NCBI GenBank assembly: GCA_003162475.1
Contig: PMOI01000004.1
Coordinates: 190,020-254,019, forward strand
DNA: 64,000 nt
Direction of reading: 5' to 3'
Source: Acidimicrobiaceae bacterium
GTDB taxonomy: Bacteria; Actinomycetota; Acidimicrobiia; Acidimicrobiales; RAAP-2
The position numbers and the translations under genes were made by a program. Shown one piece after another: positions 32,130 to 39,745 of the stretch. The notes under the pieces are model-generated. The model saw only the letters and a program-made list of their open reading frames with translations, had not been told where the DNA came from and ran no database searches. The stretch's first letter is position 1; every line of letters starts with the position of its first letter.

Positions 32130-32674
32130 CCGGTCACCTCCTTACTTGTAGTGGAACTTCTCGAAGATTCGGACCTCAGTGCTGGGTGCAGGGCAAGTCG
32201 CGAGCGCGCCTCGTTGAGTCGAGACTTCACGGTCCCTTGCTTACGAGCAATGGCGATGGCGATCTCTCGCTCGCTGAGATCGGCGTAGTAACGCAACACG
32301 ACGACGACGCGTAGATGGACGGGGAGGTCTCGCAGCGCGCTCATCACGTCGTTCGACAAAGCGATGCGCCCGGGCAGGTCGTCGTACGTCGCGATGTCGA
32401 CCAGGTTCACGTCGTTGACGCGTCCTTCGCGTCGTGGGATGTCGTGGCGAAGCTTGGAGTTGCACGTGTTGACCACGACTCGGTACAGCCACGGCTTGAA
32501 GCTGGACTCCTTAGAGAGAGAGTCGCGGAACTTCCAAGCGCGAAGGAACGACTCTTGGACGGCGTCTTCGGCGTCGAGGCGATTGCCGAGAATCAAGTAC
32601 GCCGTTCGAACGGACTGCGGATAGCACTCCGCCAGCCACGCTTGAAGGTCGTCCACGCCCGTAGAGCCTTCCAC
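32126..32674 (-). CDS. ECF-type RNA polymerase sigma factor
   Basis: The 182-residue protein has sigma region 2 (LGNRLDAEDAVQESFLRAWK, binding core polymerase and -10 DNA) and region 4 (LPVHLRVVVVLRYYADLSE and the helix-turn-helix IAIARKQGTVKSRL). It lacks regions 1 and 3. GTG start. The downstream membrane protein likely controls it. A weak candidate target promoter, GAAACT-N17-GTCC, lies about 60-90 bp upstream and could allow autoregulation. Confidence 0.92.
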   Translation of the reverse strand: MEGSTGVDDLQAWLAECYPQSVRTAYLILGNRLDAEDAVQESFLRAWKFRDSLSKESSFKPWLYRVVVNTCNSKLRHDIPRREGRVNDVNLVDIATYDDLPGRIALSNDVMSALRDLPVHLRVVVVLRYYADLSEREIAIAIARKQGTVKSRLNEARSRLALHPALRSESSRSSTTSKEVTG

Positions 32675-33112
32675 TTAGTCGACCGCCGTCGATCGGGGAG
32701 AAGGTAGAGCGCGCCGCATACCTCTAGAGACGCGCGGGACCAAGAAAAGGTTCGCGGAGTTTCTACTTTGATCCAGAAATCTTCGTTGGGGACGCCCGCG
32801 AACGATGGCGCAGTCCCCGGCGGCAGCAGGCATGAAAATTCCCCTCTCCGTTAGGACCTGTCCGGTGGAGAGGGGCATTTTCGTCTCATTGATCAGAGTT
32901 CGTCACGCGTGGTTGACGACGCTCACGTGATGGCCTCTAACTCTTGGAGAGGATTTCACTCGTTTCAAGCAATGAATTGAGGTTCGAGATAAGTGGTGGC
33001 CACCCATTCGTGACCATCTTCACGACTTCACTGCCAGGATCGAAGTCGTCGTGTCCGCCATCCACTCTCTGAACCGTGCATTATGGACAGTTTCGCTTTT
33101 GATGACAAGCAG
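32675..33112. other. Intergenic stretch of about 440 bp with one strong hairpin
   Basis: This region separates the sigma gene from the methyltransferase gene, both on the minus strand. It contains the hairpin at 32834-32882 and a possible ECF promoter, but I see no credible coding frame. Confidence 0.45.
32834..32882. terminator. Large hairpin, terminator or end of a small RNA
   Basis: GAAAAT-CCCCTCTCC at 32834-32849 (one mismatch inside) pairs with 32867-32882. The 17-base loop contains a second small palindrome, GGACCTGTCC at 32854-32863. A-rich and T-rich ends on opposite sides make it a good bidirectional terminator. It is 230 bp past the methyltransferase stop. Confidence 0.6.
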
Positions 33113-33907
33113 TTATCGAGTACGGCACATGAAGAGGTCCGTGGCGATCCCGACTGAAACAGTGCCACCGCGACTTTCGAGGACACGAGCAACGTCGCGA
33201 AGCAACGAGCGGCGCTGGTCTTCGTCGATCATTCGATACGCGGAGAGTGACGAGAGAAAATCGAGGTACAAAGAGGTGGAGAAAGATTGCTCTCGGTGAT
33301 AGCGCCGTGACACGAACTTCGTAAATCGAGGGTCATCGACGAGATCAAACGCCGGCCAGCCGTCAGCCAGTTCGATCTCGCCTTCGAAGTCTTCGTAGGG
33401 TCTTTCACTCGGTGTGTTACCGACTGTGTCCACGTGAAACTGACGATCGATGTCGAGCAGCGCCGCCTGTGTCGGTACGTCGGTGAGCGCGTACACGTTC
33501 CAAAAAAGCGCCATCGTTCCGCCTTCTTTCAGTGCGGCGTACGCGAGGTCCCATTTTCTGTCCTCGTTGACCCAGTGCCACGATTGAGCCGCTAAGAGCA
33601 AATCAAATCCCTCACTTGGTTCCCACGTCTCGAAAGGAGTCTCGATGATCGACACCAAGGGAAACTTCGAGGTTTGACGAACCAGTGCCGCCGCCATCCG
33701 AGTATCTGGCTCAAGACACGTAAGACGCACGCCACGCTCGGCGAAGGCGACGGTCCCTTTGCCCGTACCGGCGCCAACCTCCAACGCACGATCAACTGGC
33801 TCGGCGTAGTTCAAGACGTCGTCAATGAGTTCATTGGGATAACCCGGGCGTGCGGCCTCGTACTGCGCCACCGCCTCGCCGAATACTCCGCGCCGTTCTC
33901 TGGTCAT
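33113..33907 (-). CDS. Class I SAM-dependent methyltransferase
   Basis: The 264-residue protein has the SAM-binding motif I ALEVGAGTGKGTVAFAERG near residues 41-59, motif II-like LTCLEPDTRMAAAL, and a post-core LLAAQSWHWVNEDRKW segment typical of the Methyltransf_11 group of small-molecule methyltransferases. GGTGGG lies a few bases before the ATG. The substrate is unknown. It lies 46 bp downstream of the purU gene on the same strand. Confidence 0.88.
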   Translation of the reverse strand: MTRERRGVFGEAVAQYEAARPGYPNELIDDVLNYAEPVDRALEVGAGTGKGTVAFAERGVRLTCLEPDTRMAAALVRQTSKFPLVSIIETPFETWEPSEGFDLLLAAQSWHWVNEDRKWDLAYAALKEGGTMALFWNVYALTDVPTQAALLDIDRQFHVDTVGNTPSERPYEDFEGEIELADGWPAFDLVDDPRFTKFVSRRYHREQSFSTSLYLDFLSSLSAYRMIDEDQRRSLLRDVARVLESRGGTVSVGIATDLFMCRTR

Positions 33908-33953
33908 GTGCCCACCTTCAAATAGGGAAATCGTCGTCCAACCTAGTGATGGA

Positions 33954-34802
33954 CTACTGCGAGAAAATGACAGTTCGATTGCCGACGAGCGCGACGCGGT
34001 CCTCAGCTACGAGGCGAACCGCGCGAGCGAGCACACTTCGCTCGACGTCGCGACCCAGCGAAACTAAGTCCTTCGGTAGTCGTGCGTGACTGACGCGCAC
34101 GACGTCTTGATCGATGATGGGGCCATCGTCGAGGTCGGACGTGACGAAGTGCGCCGTCGCGCCGATGAGTTTCACTCCGCGTTCGTAGGCCTGGTGGTAG
34201 GGGCGCGCTCCCTTGAATCCCGGCAAGAAGGAGTGGTGGATGTTGATGATCCGGCCACTGAGATCGGAGCAGAGCTCAGGTGAGAGCACCTGCATGTAGC
34301 GCGCCAGGACGACGAAGTCGACGTCGAACTCCTTGAGTAACGATCGAAGTTCGATCTCGGCGTCAATTTTGGTCTCTGGCGTCACGGGGATTTCGAAGAA
34401 GGGGATCTCGTAGCGCTCGGCCAGTGGTGCACAGTCGGGATGGTTGCTCACGATCGCGGTGATATCGAGCGGTAACTCATCGTGTTCGTGCCGGTAGAGA
34501 AGTTCAGCCAGGCAGTGGTCGTAGGTCGAGACCATGACGAGGGCTCGTCGACGCGCGTCTTCCAGACGAATGCCCAACTTCGGCGCAAAGGATGCAAGGT
34601 CGCCTACTAAACGCGAACGAACCGCATGGATATCTTCCGTTGCGGTCTCGAAACGAGTCCGCATGCAGAACTGTCGCGTGACAGGATCGGTGAACTGGTC
34701 GTTTTCGAGGATGTTGCCGTCGATCGCCACGATGGCAGCACTTGCGGCGCGCACGATGCCCGGCACGTCGACGCACTGCAGTGTCACGATGTAGTTGACC
34801 AC
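33954..34802 (-). CDS. purU: Formyltetrahydrofolate deformylase
   Basis: PurU hydrolyses 10-formyl-THF to formate and THF, balancing one-carbon pools. The 282-residue protein has an N-terminal ACT domain (TLQCVDVPGIVRAASAAI) and a formyltransferase-fold catalytic domain with VLARYMQVLSPEL, the catalytic region NIHHSFLPGFKGARPYHQAY and ATAHFVTSDLDDGPII with the active-site His and Asp. GTG 34802 is chosen because AGGAGG lies six bases upstream; the longer reading begins inside that ribosome-binding site. Confidence 0.94.
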   Translation of the reverse strand: MVNYIVTLQCVDVPGIVRAASAAIVAIDGNILENDQFTDPVTRQFCMRTRFETATEDIHAVRSRLVGDLASFAPKLGIRLEDARRRALVMVSTYDHCLAELLYRHEHDELPLDITAIVSNHPDCAPLAERYEIPFFEIPVTPETKIDAEIELRSLLKEFDVDFVVLARYMQVLSPELCSDLSGRIINIHHSFLPGFKGARPYHQAYERGVKLIGATAHFVTSDLDDGPIIDQDVVRVSHARLPKDLVSLGRDVERSVLARAVRLVAEDRVALVGNRTVIFSQ

Positions 34803-34926
34803 GACATTCCTCCTCACTACTCAGCGTAGGAGGTGTTGGCGCGGCCCAACTTGTCGTTCAGTGATGTGTTGGCTCTCTCAATCTCGTGCACGTGGTTTCG
34901 CGTAAAGCGTTGACCGAAACCGCAGT

Positions 34927-35781
34927 CTACGATTTGTACGAGAAAAATCCTTGGCCTGACTTGCGGCCCATGAGGCCGGCTTGGGTCATGCGTGAAAGCA
35001 GCGGCGGCGGAGCCAAGTGTGGCTCCTTGAACTCTTCGTAGAGCGACTCCGCGACCGCCATCGTCGTGTCGAGCCCTATGAGGTCGGTGAGCGCGAGTGG
35101 TCCCATGGGATGCGCGCAACCAACCATCATGCCGGTGTCGATGTCCTCGGCGCTGGCGAATCCCGACTCGAGCATCCGAATCGCCGAAAGCAGATAGGGG
35201 ATGAGGAGTGCGTTCACGACGAAACCGGCGCGGTCGGGCGACGTGATGACTCTTTTGCTGAGCGACTCAGTTGCGTACGAGCGCGCGCGCGCCGTTGTCT
35301 CGGGGCTCGTCAACAGCGACGAAATCAGTTCGACGAGCTTCAGTACAGGCACTGGATTGAAGAAGTGCATGCCGATCACCTGCTCGGGGCGGTGGGTTGC
35401 CATGGCGAGCTTGATAATGGGGATCGACGAGGTGTTCGTCGCGAGGATGGCATCAGGATCCTTCACCGCAGCGTCGATCTTTCGAAAGACGTCGAGTTTG
35501 ATCTCCTCGTTCTCGGCGACGGCTTCGATGACGAGTTCACGGTCTTCGAGCTCAGAAAAGTCGGTGGTGAACGAAAGGTTGTCGCGGATCCGACGAGACT
35601 CCTCCTCGGCCATTTTCCCTGACGTCACCGCTCGAAGCAGTGACTTCTCGATGCGCTCGAGACCCTTACCCATGGCGACGGCGTCTTGTTCGACGACGAG
35701 GACGTTGGCCCCGGCGCGCGCCGTAACTTCAGCAATGCCCGATCCCATGAGGCCGCAACCCACTACACCAATACGATCCAT
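34927..35781 (-). CDS. 3-hydroxybutyryl-CoA dehydrogenase
   Basis: This NAD-dependent 3-hydroxyacyl-CoA dehydrogenase of 284 residues has GVVGCGLMGSGIAEVTARAG at the N-terminus, ASNTS-equivalent LATNTSSIPI, the catalytic His in GMHFFNPVPVLKLVE, and the C-terminal domain segment CAHPMGPLALTDLIGLD. It interconverts acetoacetyl-CoA and 3-hydroxybutyryl-CoA in the cytosol. GAGGAGG precedes the ATG by about five bases. It stands alone. Confidence 0.93.
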   Translation of the reverse strand: MDRIGVVGCGLMGSGIAEVTARAGANVLVVEQDAVAMGKGLERIEKSLLRAVTSGKMAEEESRRIRDNLSFTTDFSELEDRELVIEAVAENEEIKLDVFRKIDAAVKDPDAILATNTSSIPIIKLAMATHRPEQVIGMHFFNPVPVLKLVELISSLLTSPETTARARSYATESLSKRVITSPDRAGFVVNALLIPYLLSAIRMLESGFASAEDIDTGMMVGCAHPMGPLALTDLIGLDTTMAVAESLYEEFKEPHLAPPPLLSRMTQAGLMGRKSGQGFFSYKS

Positions 35782-35924
35782 TCGGACCTCCTCGTGTCGA
35801 GAAGTGTGGCTTCTCGCGCTCTGAGTCTAGGACGGCGTCGCGTGACGACTTGGGGCGAAACGCGCTTGGGAACGGTGCCGTGGCCGAGGAGCGCCGTCTA
35901 GTCCGTGGCTACGATTGACGACGA

Positions 35925-35939
35925 GTGAGTAGGACTCAC
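35925..35939. promoter_or_regulatory. Inverted repeat GTGAGT-N3-ACTCAC upstream of ppa
   Basis: Six-base arms flank AGG, just after TTGACG (35915-35920), a possible -35. It is 26 bp upstream of the ppa ATG. Function unknown. Confidence 0.3.
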
Positions 35940-35965
35940 CAGACGATCTACGAAGGAGCACCTCC

Positions 35966-36454
35966 ATGGACACTGCCAACGTCAACGTCATCGTTGAGAT
36001 TCCGCGTTTCAGTCAGAACAAGTACGAGTACGACCATGACACGCACACCATCAAATTGGACCGGCACCTCGTCGTGGCGATGGGCTACCCGGCGGAGTAC
36101 GGCTTCATTCCCGACACCTTGGGTGGCGACGGTGACCCCCTCGACGCGCTCGTACTCACCGAGTTCCCGACCTTTCCTGGCTGCCTCATCGAAGTGAAGA
36201 TCCTCGGCATGTGCGTCATGACCGATGAGAACGGTGAAGACGGAAAACTCATCACGGTGCCCAGCTACGACCCCAAGTGGAAGTCAGCGACCGACATCGG
36301 TGACGTGCCCAAGGACGTCCTCGATCGGATCAGCCACTTCTTCACCGTGTACAAGGACCTCGACGAAGGCAAGTGGGTCAAGGTCGAGAACTGGGTCGGC
36401 CGCGCGGAAGCACTTGCTGAACTCGAAGCGTCACGAGCGCGATTCGTCCCGTAG
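35966..36454 (+). CDS. ppa: Inorganic pyrophosphatase, family I
   Basis: This soluble pyrophosphatase of 162 residues has the metal-binding core GFIPDTLGGDGDPLDALVL near residues 50-68 (the DxDPxD motif), KYEYDHDTHTIKLDR near 21-35 and the C-terminal HFFTVYKDLDEGKWVKV. It hydrolyses pyrophosphate and drives biosynthesis. GGAG lies about ten bases before the ATG. Confidence 0.96.
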   Translation: MDTANVNVIVEIPRFSQNKYEYDHDTHTIKLDRHLVVAMGYPAEYGFIPDTLGGDGDPLDALVLTEFPTFPGCLIEVKILGMCVMTDENGEDGKLITVPSYDPKWKSATDIGDVPKDVLDRISHFFTVYKDLDEGKWVKVENWVGRAEALAELEASRARFVP

Positions 36455-36505
36455 TTAGTCGCGTGAAAGTCTCCGGGTAGAGCACCGTCGCGTCGAGTGA
36501 CGGCG

Positions 36506-37114
36506 TTACGACAAGAGTGAACTGGGTTCCTTGCGGATGGCGGCCTCGGCGAGCACCGTGAGCGCCGTGAACCACTCGTCCGCGTTCACTGACAGCGCGT
36601 GCTCGCCCTCAAGTTCAATCTGACCGAAGAAGAGTGCGTACCAAATGCGTGCGAAGGCCACCGCGCTCATGCCTTCGGCGAGGAGTTTCTTGTCCTCGAG
36701 AGGCTTCACTCGACTGACGATCCTCGTGGCGACTTCCTTCTTCGCTTCGGCGATACCGGCCGACGCCGTGGGGTTGTGACGAGCGAACGACATGCTCTCG
36801 ATGCGCTGGATTCGCGCTTCGGTGCGAGCCGGGACCTGGGCGTCAGCGATGATGATCCGTAGTGCTTGGCGTAGGTCCTCTGTCGTCTCTACCGACTCGA
36901 GGGGATGGGTGAACGTCTCGGCGAGTCCGAGGAGGACTTCGCGAAAACGGTGCACGATGGCGCAGGCGATGAGGTCTTCGCGGTCGTCGAAGTAGCTGTA
37001 GAGCAGAGCCACGGAAATCTTGGCGGCGTAGGCGACGCGCTTCACGCGGAACTGCGTCATCCCGTTGAGCTCGATTTCGTGCGCGGCCGACTCCAAAATC
37101 TTGTCACGAGTCAT
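36506..37114 (-). CDS. TetR-family transcriptional regulator
   Basis: The 202-residue protein has an N-terminal helix-turn-helix (ILESAAHEIELNG, then AYAAKISVALLYSYFDDREDLI) and a long alpha-helical ligand domain. It lies 50 bp downstream of the aldehyde dehydrogenase gene on the same strand but has its own leaderless promoter. It is the only regulator near the catabolic operons at 37-51 kb, so it is the best candidate for controlling them. Confidence 0.92.
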   Translation of the reverse strand: MTRDKILESAAHEIELNGMTQFRVKRVAYAAKISVALLYSYFDDREDLIACAIVHRFREVLLGLAETFTHPLESVETTEDLRQALRIIIADAQVPARTEARIQRIESMSFARHNPTASAGIAEAKKEVATRIVSRVKPLEDKKLLAEGMSAVAFARIWYALFFGQIELEGEHALSVNADEWFTALTVLAEAAIRKEPSSLLS

Positions 37115-37120
37115 TGAACG

Positions 37121-37126
37121 AGTTTA
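37121..37126 (-). promoter_or_regulatory. -10 element TAAACT for the tetR gene (leaderless)
   Basis: TAAACT is exactly six bases (CGTTCA) from the ATG at 37114. Confidence 0.55.
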
Positions 37127-37135
37127 CTGCGCGCG

Positions 37136-37147
37136 CTCGCGCGCGAG
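37136..37147. promoter_or_regulatory. Palindrome CTCGCGCGCGAG upstream of tetR
   Basis: A 12-bp perfect palindrome lies about ten bases upstream of the -10 hexamer and between tetR and the stop of the aldehyde dehydrogenase gene. It could be an autoregulatory operator, but CG repeats easily form palindromes by chance. Confidence 0.3.
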
Positions 37148-37164
37148 ATATCGCCCCGCGGGTG

Positions 37165-38703
37165 TTAGCGCTGTGGTGGTGGTGGCCAGCCGGGAATGGG
37201 GCCCCGACCAGAGGGAAAGCGCACGTTCTTCGCGCGCACGAACTCGTGCAACGTTTCGGGACCGTACTCACGGCCGAAGCCACTGCCCTTCACGCCACCA
37301 AACGGAGAGCCAATGAAGTTTCGTCTCGTGTAGTTGTTCACGAAGACCATGCCGACCTCAAGTCGTTGGGCCAGTCGAGCTGCGCGCGCTTCGTCGCGAG
37401 TGCAAATCGCTGCGGTGAGTCCGTAGGGCGAGTCGTTCGCGATGTCAACGGCTTCGTCGTCGGTGTCAAAACGCATCAGCGAAGCAACGGGTCCAAAGAT
37501 CTCCTCTTGTGCGATCGACATCTTCGCGGTGACGTCACCGAAGATGTAGGGAGCGACGAAGTAGCCCTCACTGAACTGCTCGTCGTCGGGGACGGTGCCT
37601 TTAAAGAGCAACGTGGCGCCTTCTTCGATGCCGAGCTCGACGAAGTGTTGCACGCGCTGGTGCTGCTTCGCGTCGACAAGGGGTCCGATGTCAGTTTCGA
37701 CTTCGAGCGGGTCGCCCACCACCAACTGCGCGGCCTTTTCGACGAAGCGTCGAGCGAACTCGTCGTAGATCGAACCGTGCACGAGAATGCGCGACGTCGA
37801 GGTACAGGCCTCACCCTGGTTGTAAAACATTCCCTCGATCGCTATTGCGACGGCGCTCTCGACGTCGGCGTCGTCGAGCACGAGTAGGGCATTCTTGCCG
37901 CCCAGTTCCATTGTGGCGAACGTCAGGTTCTTCGCGGCGCCCTCCATGACTTTGCGACCAGTGGCGGTCGAGCCCGTGAAGGAGATGCGCTCGACGCGGG
38001 GATGGGCCACCAGTGCCGCGCCCCCCGACATGCCACTCACGGCGTTGATGACGCCCGGGGGCAATACTTCGTTCGCGATCTCCGTGAGTCGCAGCACCGT
38101 GAGCGGAGCTTGCTCGCCGGGCTTTATAACGACGGTGTTGCCCACGGCCAGTGCAGGCGCGCACTTCTTTGAGAAGTGGATCGGGGGCCAGTTAAAGGGG
38201 AGGATCGCCGCGACCACGCCGTAAGGCTCGTACGTGACGCGGGCCTCGATGGGGCCCTGGTCGAGGATCTCACCGCTCACGTAGTCGGTGATGCCGGCGT
38301 AGTAGTCGAAACTCGAGTGACACGACAGGACGTCGATGCGAAGCGCGTCTCGCTTGGGCTTACCGACTTCGCGCGCGCAGAGCTCGGCCAGTTCGTCAGC
38401 GTGGTCTCGGATGCGCTGCGCCACTTCGCGCATCATCGCTCCGCGCTCTTTCGGCGAGAGGTAGCGCCAGACGTCCTCGTAGGCCCGGCGCGAATCCATC
38501 ACCGCGCGGTCTACTTGGGCGTCGCTCGCTATCGCCACGCGCGCCAACGGCTGCGCGTTCGACGCCTCGAGGACTTCGAAGGTCGCGCCCGTGCTGTCGT
38601 CGATGAAGGCGCCGCCGATGAATGACTGCCACACGGGGCGACGAAGGAGTAATGCGTCGGTAACGCTGGACTTGGTCGAACGTTGGTCTTCAGTGGTGGT
38701 CAT
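37165..38703 (-). CDS. Aldehyde dehydrogenase
   Basis: This 512-residue NAD(P)-dependent aldehyde dehydrogenase has the N-terminal region WQSFIGGAFIDDSTG, cofactor loop LPFNWPPIHFSKKCAPALAVG (split), FTGSTATGRKVMEGA, the catalytic Glu in ATMELGGKNALLV, the Cys in NQGEACTSTSRI, and a C-terminal SPFGGVKGSGFGRE. It resembles benzaldehyde/salicylaldehyde or phenylacetaldehyde-type enzymes. ATG 38703 is chosen over a TTG six codons upstream. Same-strand neighbour of the E2 operon; probably oxidises an aldehyde intermediate. Confidence 0.92.
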   Translation of the reverse strand: MTTTEDQRSTKSSVTDALLLRRPVWQSFIGGAFIDDSTGATFEVLEASNAQPLARVAIASDAQVDRAVMDSRRAYEDVWRYLSPKERGAMMREVAQRIRDHADELAELCAREVGKPKRDALRIDVLSCHSSFDYYAGITDYVSGEILDQGPIEARVTYEPYGVVAAILPFNWPPIHFSKKCAPALAVGNTVVIKPGEQAPLTVLRLTEIANEVLPPGVINAVSGMSGGAALVAHPRVERISFTGSTATGRKVMEGAAKNLTFATMELGGKNALLVLDDADVESAVAIAIEGMFYNQGEACTSTSRILVHGSIYDEFARRFVEKAAQLVVGDPLEVETDIGPLVDAKQHQRVQHFVELGIEEGATLLFKGTVPDDEQFSEGYFVAPYIFGDVTAKMSIAQEEIFGPVASLMRFDTDDEAVDIANDSPYGLTAAICTRDEARAARLAQRLEVGMVFVNNYTRRNFIGSPFGGVKGSGFGREYGPETLHEFVRAKNVRFPSGRGPIPGWPPPPQR

Positions 38704-38812
38704 GAGATCTCGTTTCCTCAACTGCGTTGGTTCACTTTTTCCCTACAATCCGAGGCTAGTCACGTGCTGCGCAAAAACTCCACGCGCCACGCCGCGTGTG
38801 ACGTGTTCGGCA

Positions 38813-39730
38813 CTACTCGAGGACACCATCCAGCACCACGGTGTCGAGAGCGTCCATGATCTCGTCGAGCTCGGACGTGGGCGAGTACGTGCGGCGAAGT
38901 TCTACGAGCGTTGCGATCGACGCGCGGTCTACTCGTCCACTCGCGACGAAGCCGGTCGTTGGATGACGCAGGCATTCATAGTGGTCCTGGGCCTCAGACT
39001 CACTGAGGTTGAGTAGCCTCATCGCTGCCTCGATGGCCTCGGACTCTCTGTTGCCCGCGATGATCTCGCCCGTCGTCGCGAGCAGCGCGCCGGCGAAGCG
39101 TTGGTTCACTTCGTTCACGTCATCCCCGCGATCCGACAACGTCGCGAGGACCGTTCCGTAGTATGGACCGAGGTCGGCCACGGGACTGACGATGGCACAC
39201 CCGGCACCCACGGCGCGAAGTTCGTTACCCGCGTTCAAGATTGTGACCGCGCACGTACCCGCGATGAGCGCGTCCGTCCGTCGAGGCGTCGAGCCCAGTG
39301 ATTCAATCGTGTAGTCACCCGGTCGAAGACCGGCCCTTTCGAGCAGGGCGTAGGCCACGAACGCGAACCCCGATTGGGGCACGTCGACTCCGAGAATCTG
39401 TCCGCGAAGGTGTTCAGTGCCGGCGATGCTTGGCGCGGTGCAGAGTGACAAACCGAGTCCGCGGTCGATGCCGCAAATGATCTGGAGGGGGATGCTGCGT
39501 TGAAGGGGATTCGACGACAAGAAGTGATAGGCGAGGACGTTGTCGGGACTCGTGAAGACCACGTCGAACTCACCAGCTTCGAGCGAGGTGAACTGCGCAG
39601 GTGACGATGGAACTAACGACTCGACGACCTCAAGACCTTTCCTACGAAACGCTCCCGAGGATCGGGCGATGTCGATCAAGAGTGAGGGCGTGAAGGTCCC
39701 CACCTTAAGTTGTTCGTCGCGCGTCGCCAC
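38813..39730 (-). CDS. NMT1/THI5-like substrate-binding-fold protein, no signal peptide
   Basis: The 305-residue protein begins with a beta strand (QLKVGTFTPSLLIDIARSSG) as mature type II periplasmic-binding proteins do: RRKGLEVVES, FDVVFTSPDNVLAY, LRGQILGVDVPQSGFAF and AGLRPGDYTIESLG match the NMT1/SsuA-like family. There is no signal peptide, lipobox or membrane segment, and no ABC genes of this family accompany it. A cytosolic ligand-binding or enzymatic role (compare eukaryotic THI5) is possible. THI5's Cys-rich active-site motif is not visible. It is 15 bp downstream of the E2 gene. Confidence 0.8.
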   Translation of the reverse strand: MATRDEQLKVGTFTPSLLIDIARSSGAFRRKGLEVVESLVPSSPAQFTSLEAGEFDVVFTSPDNVLAYHFLSSNPLQRSIPLQIICGIDRGLGLSLCTAPSIAGTEHLRGQILGVDVPQSGFAFVAYALLERAGLRPGDYTIESLGSTPRRTDALIAGTCAVTILNAGNELRAVGAGCAIVSPVADLGPYYGTVLATLSDRGDDVNEVNQRFAGALLATTGEIIAGNRESEAIEAAMRLLNLSESEAQDHYECLRHPTTGFVASGRVDRASIATLVELRRTYSPTSELDEIMDALDTVVLDGVLE

Positions 39731-39745
39731 CGGGGAAGACGAGCG

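Noticed and set aside
38813..39730. NMT1/THI5-like protein as a thiamine-pyrimidine synthase
   Set aside because: The Cys-rich active-site motif of THI5 is not visible and there are no thiamine genes in the region.
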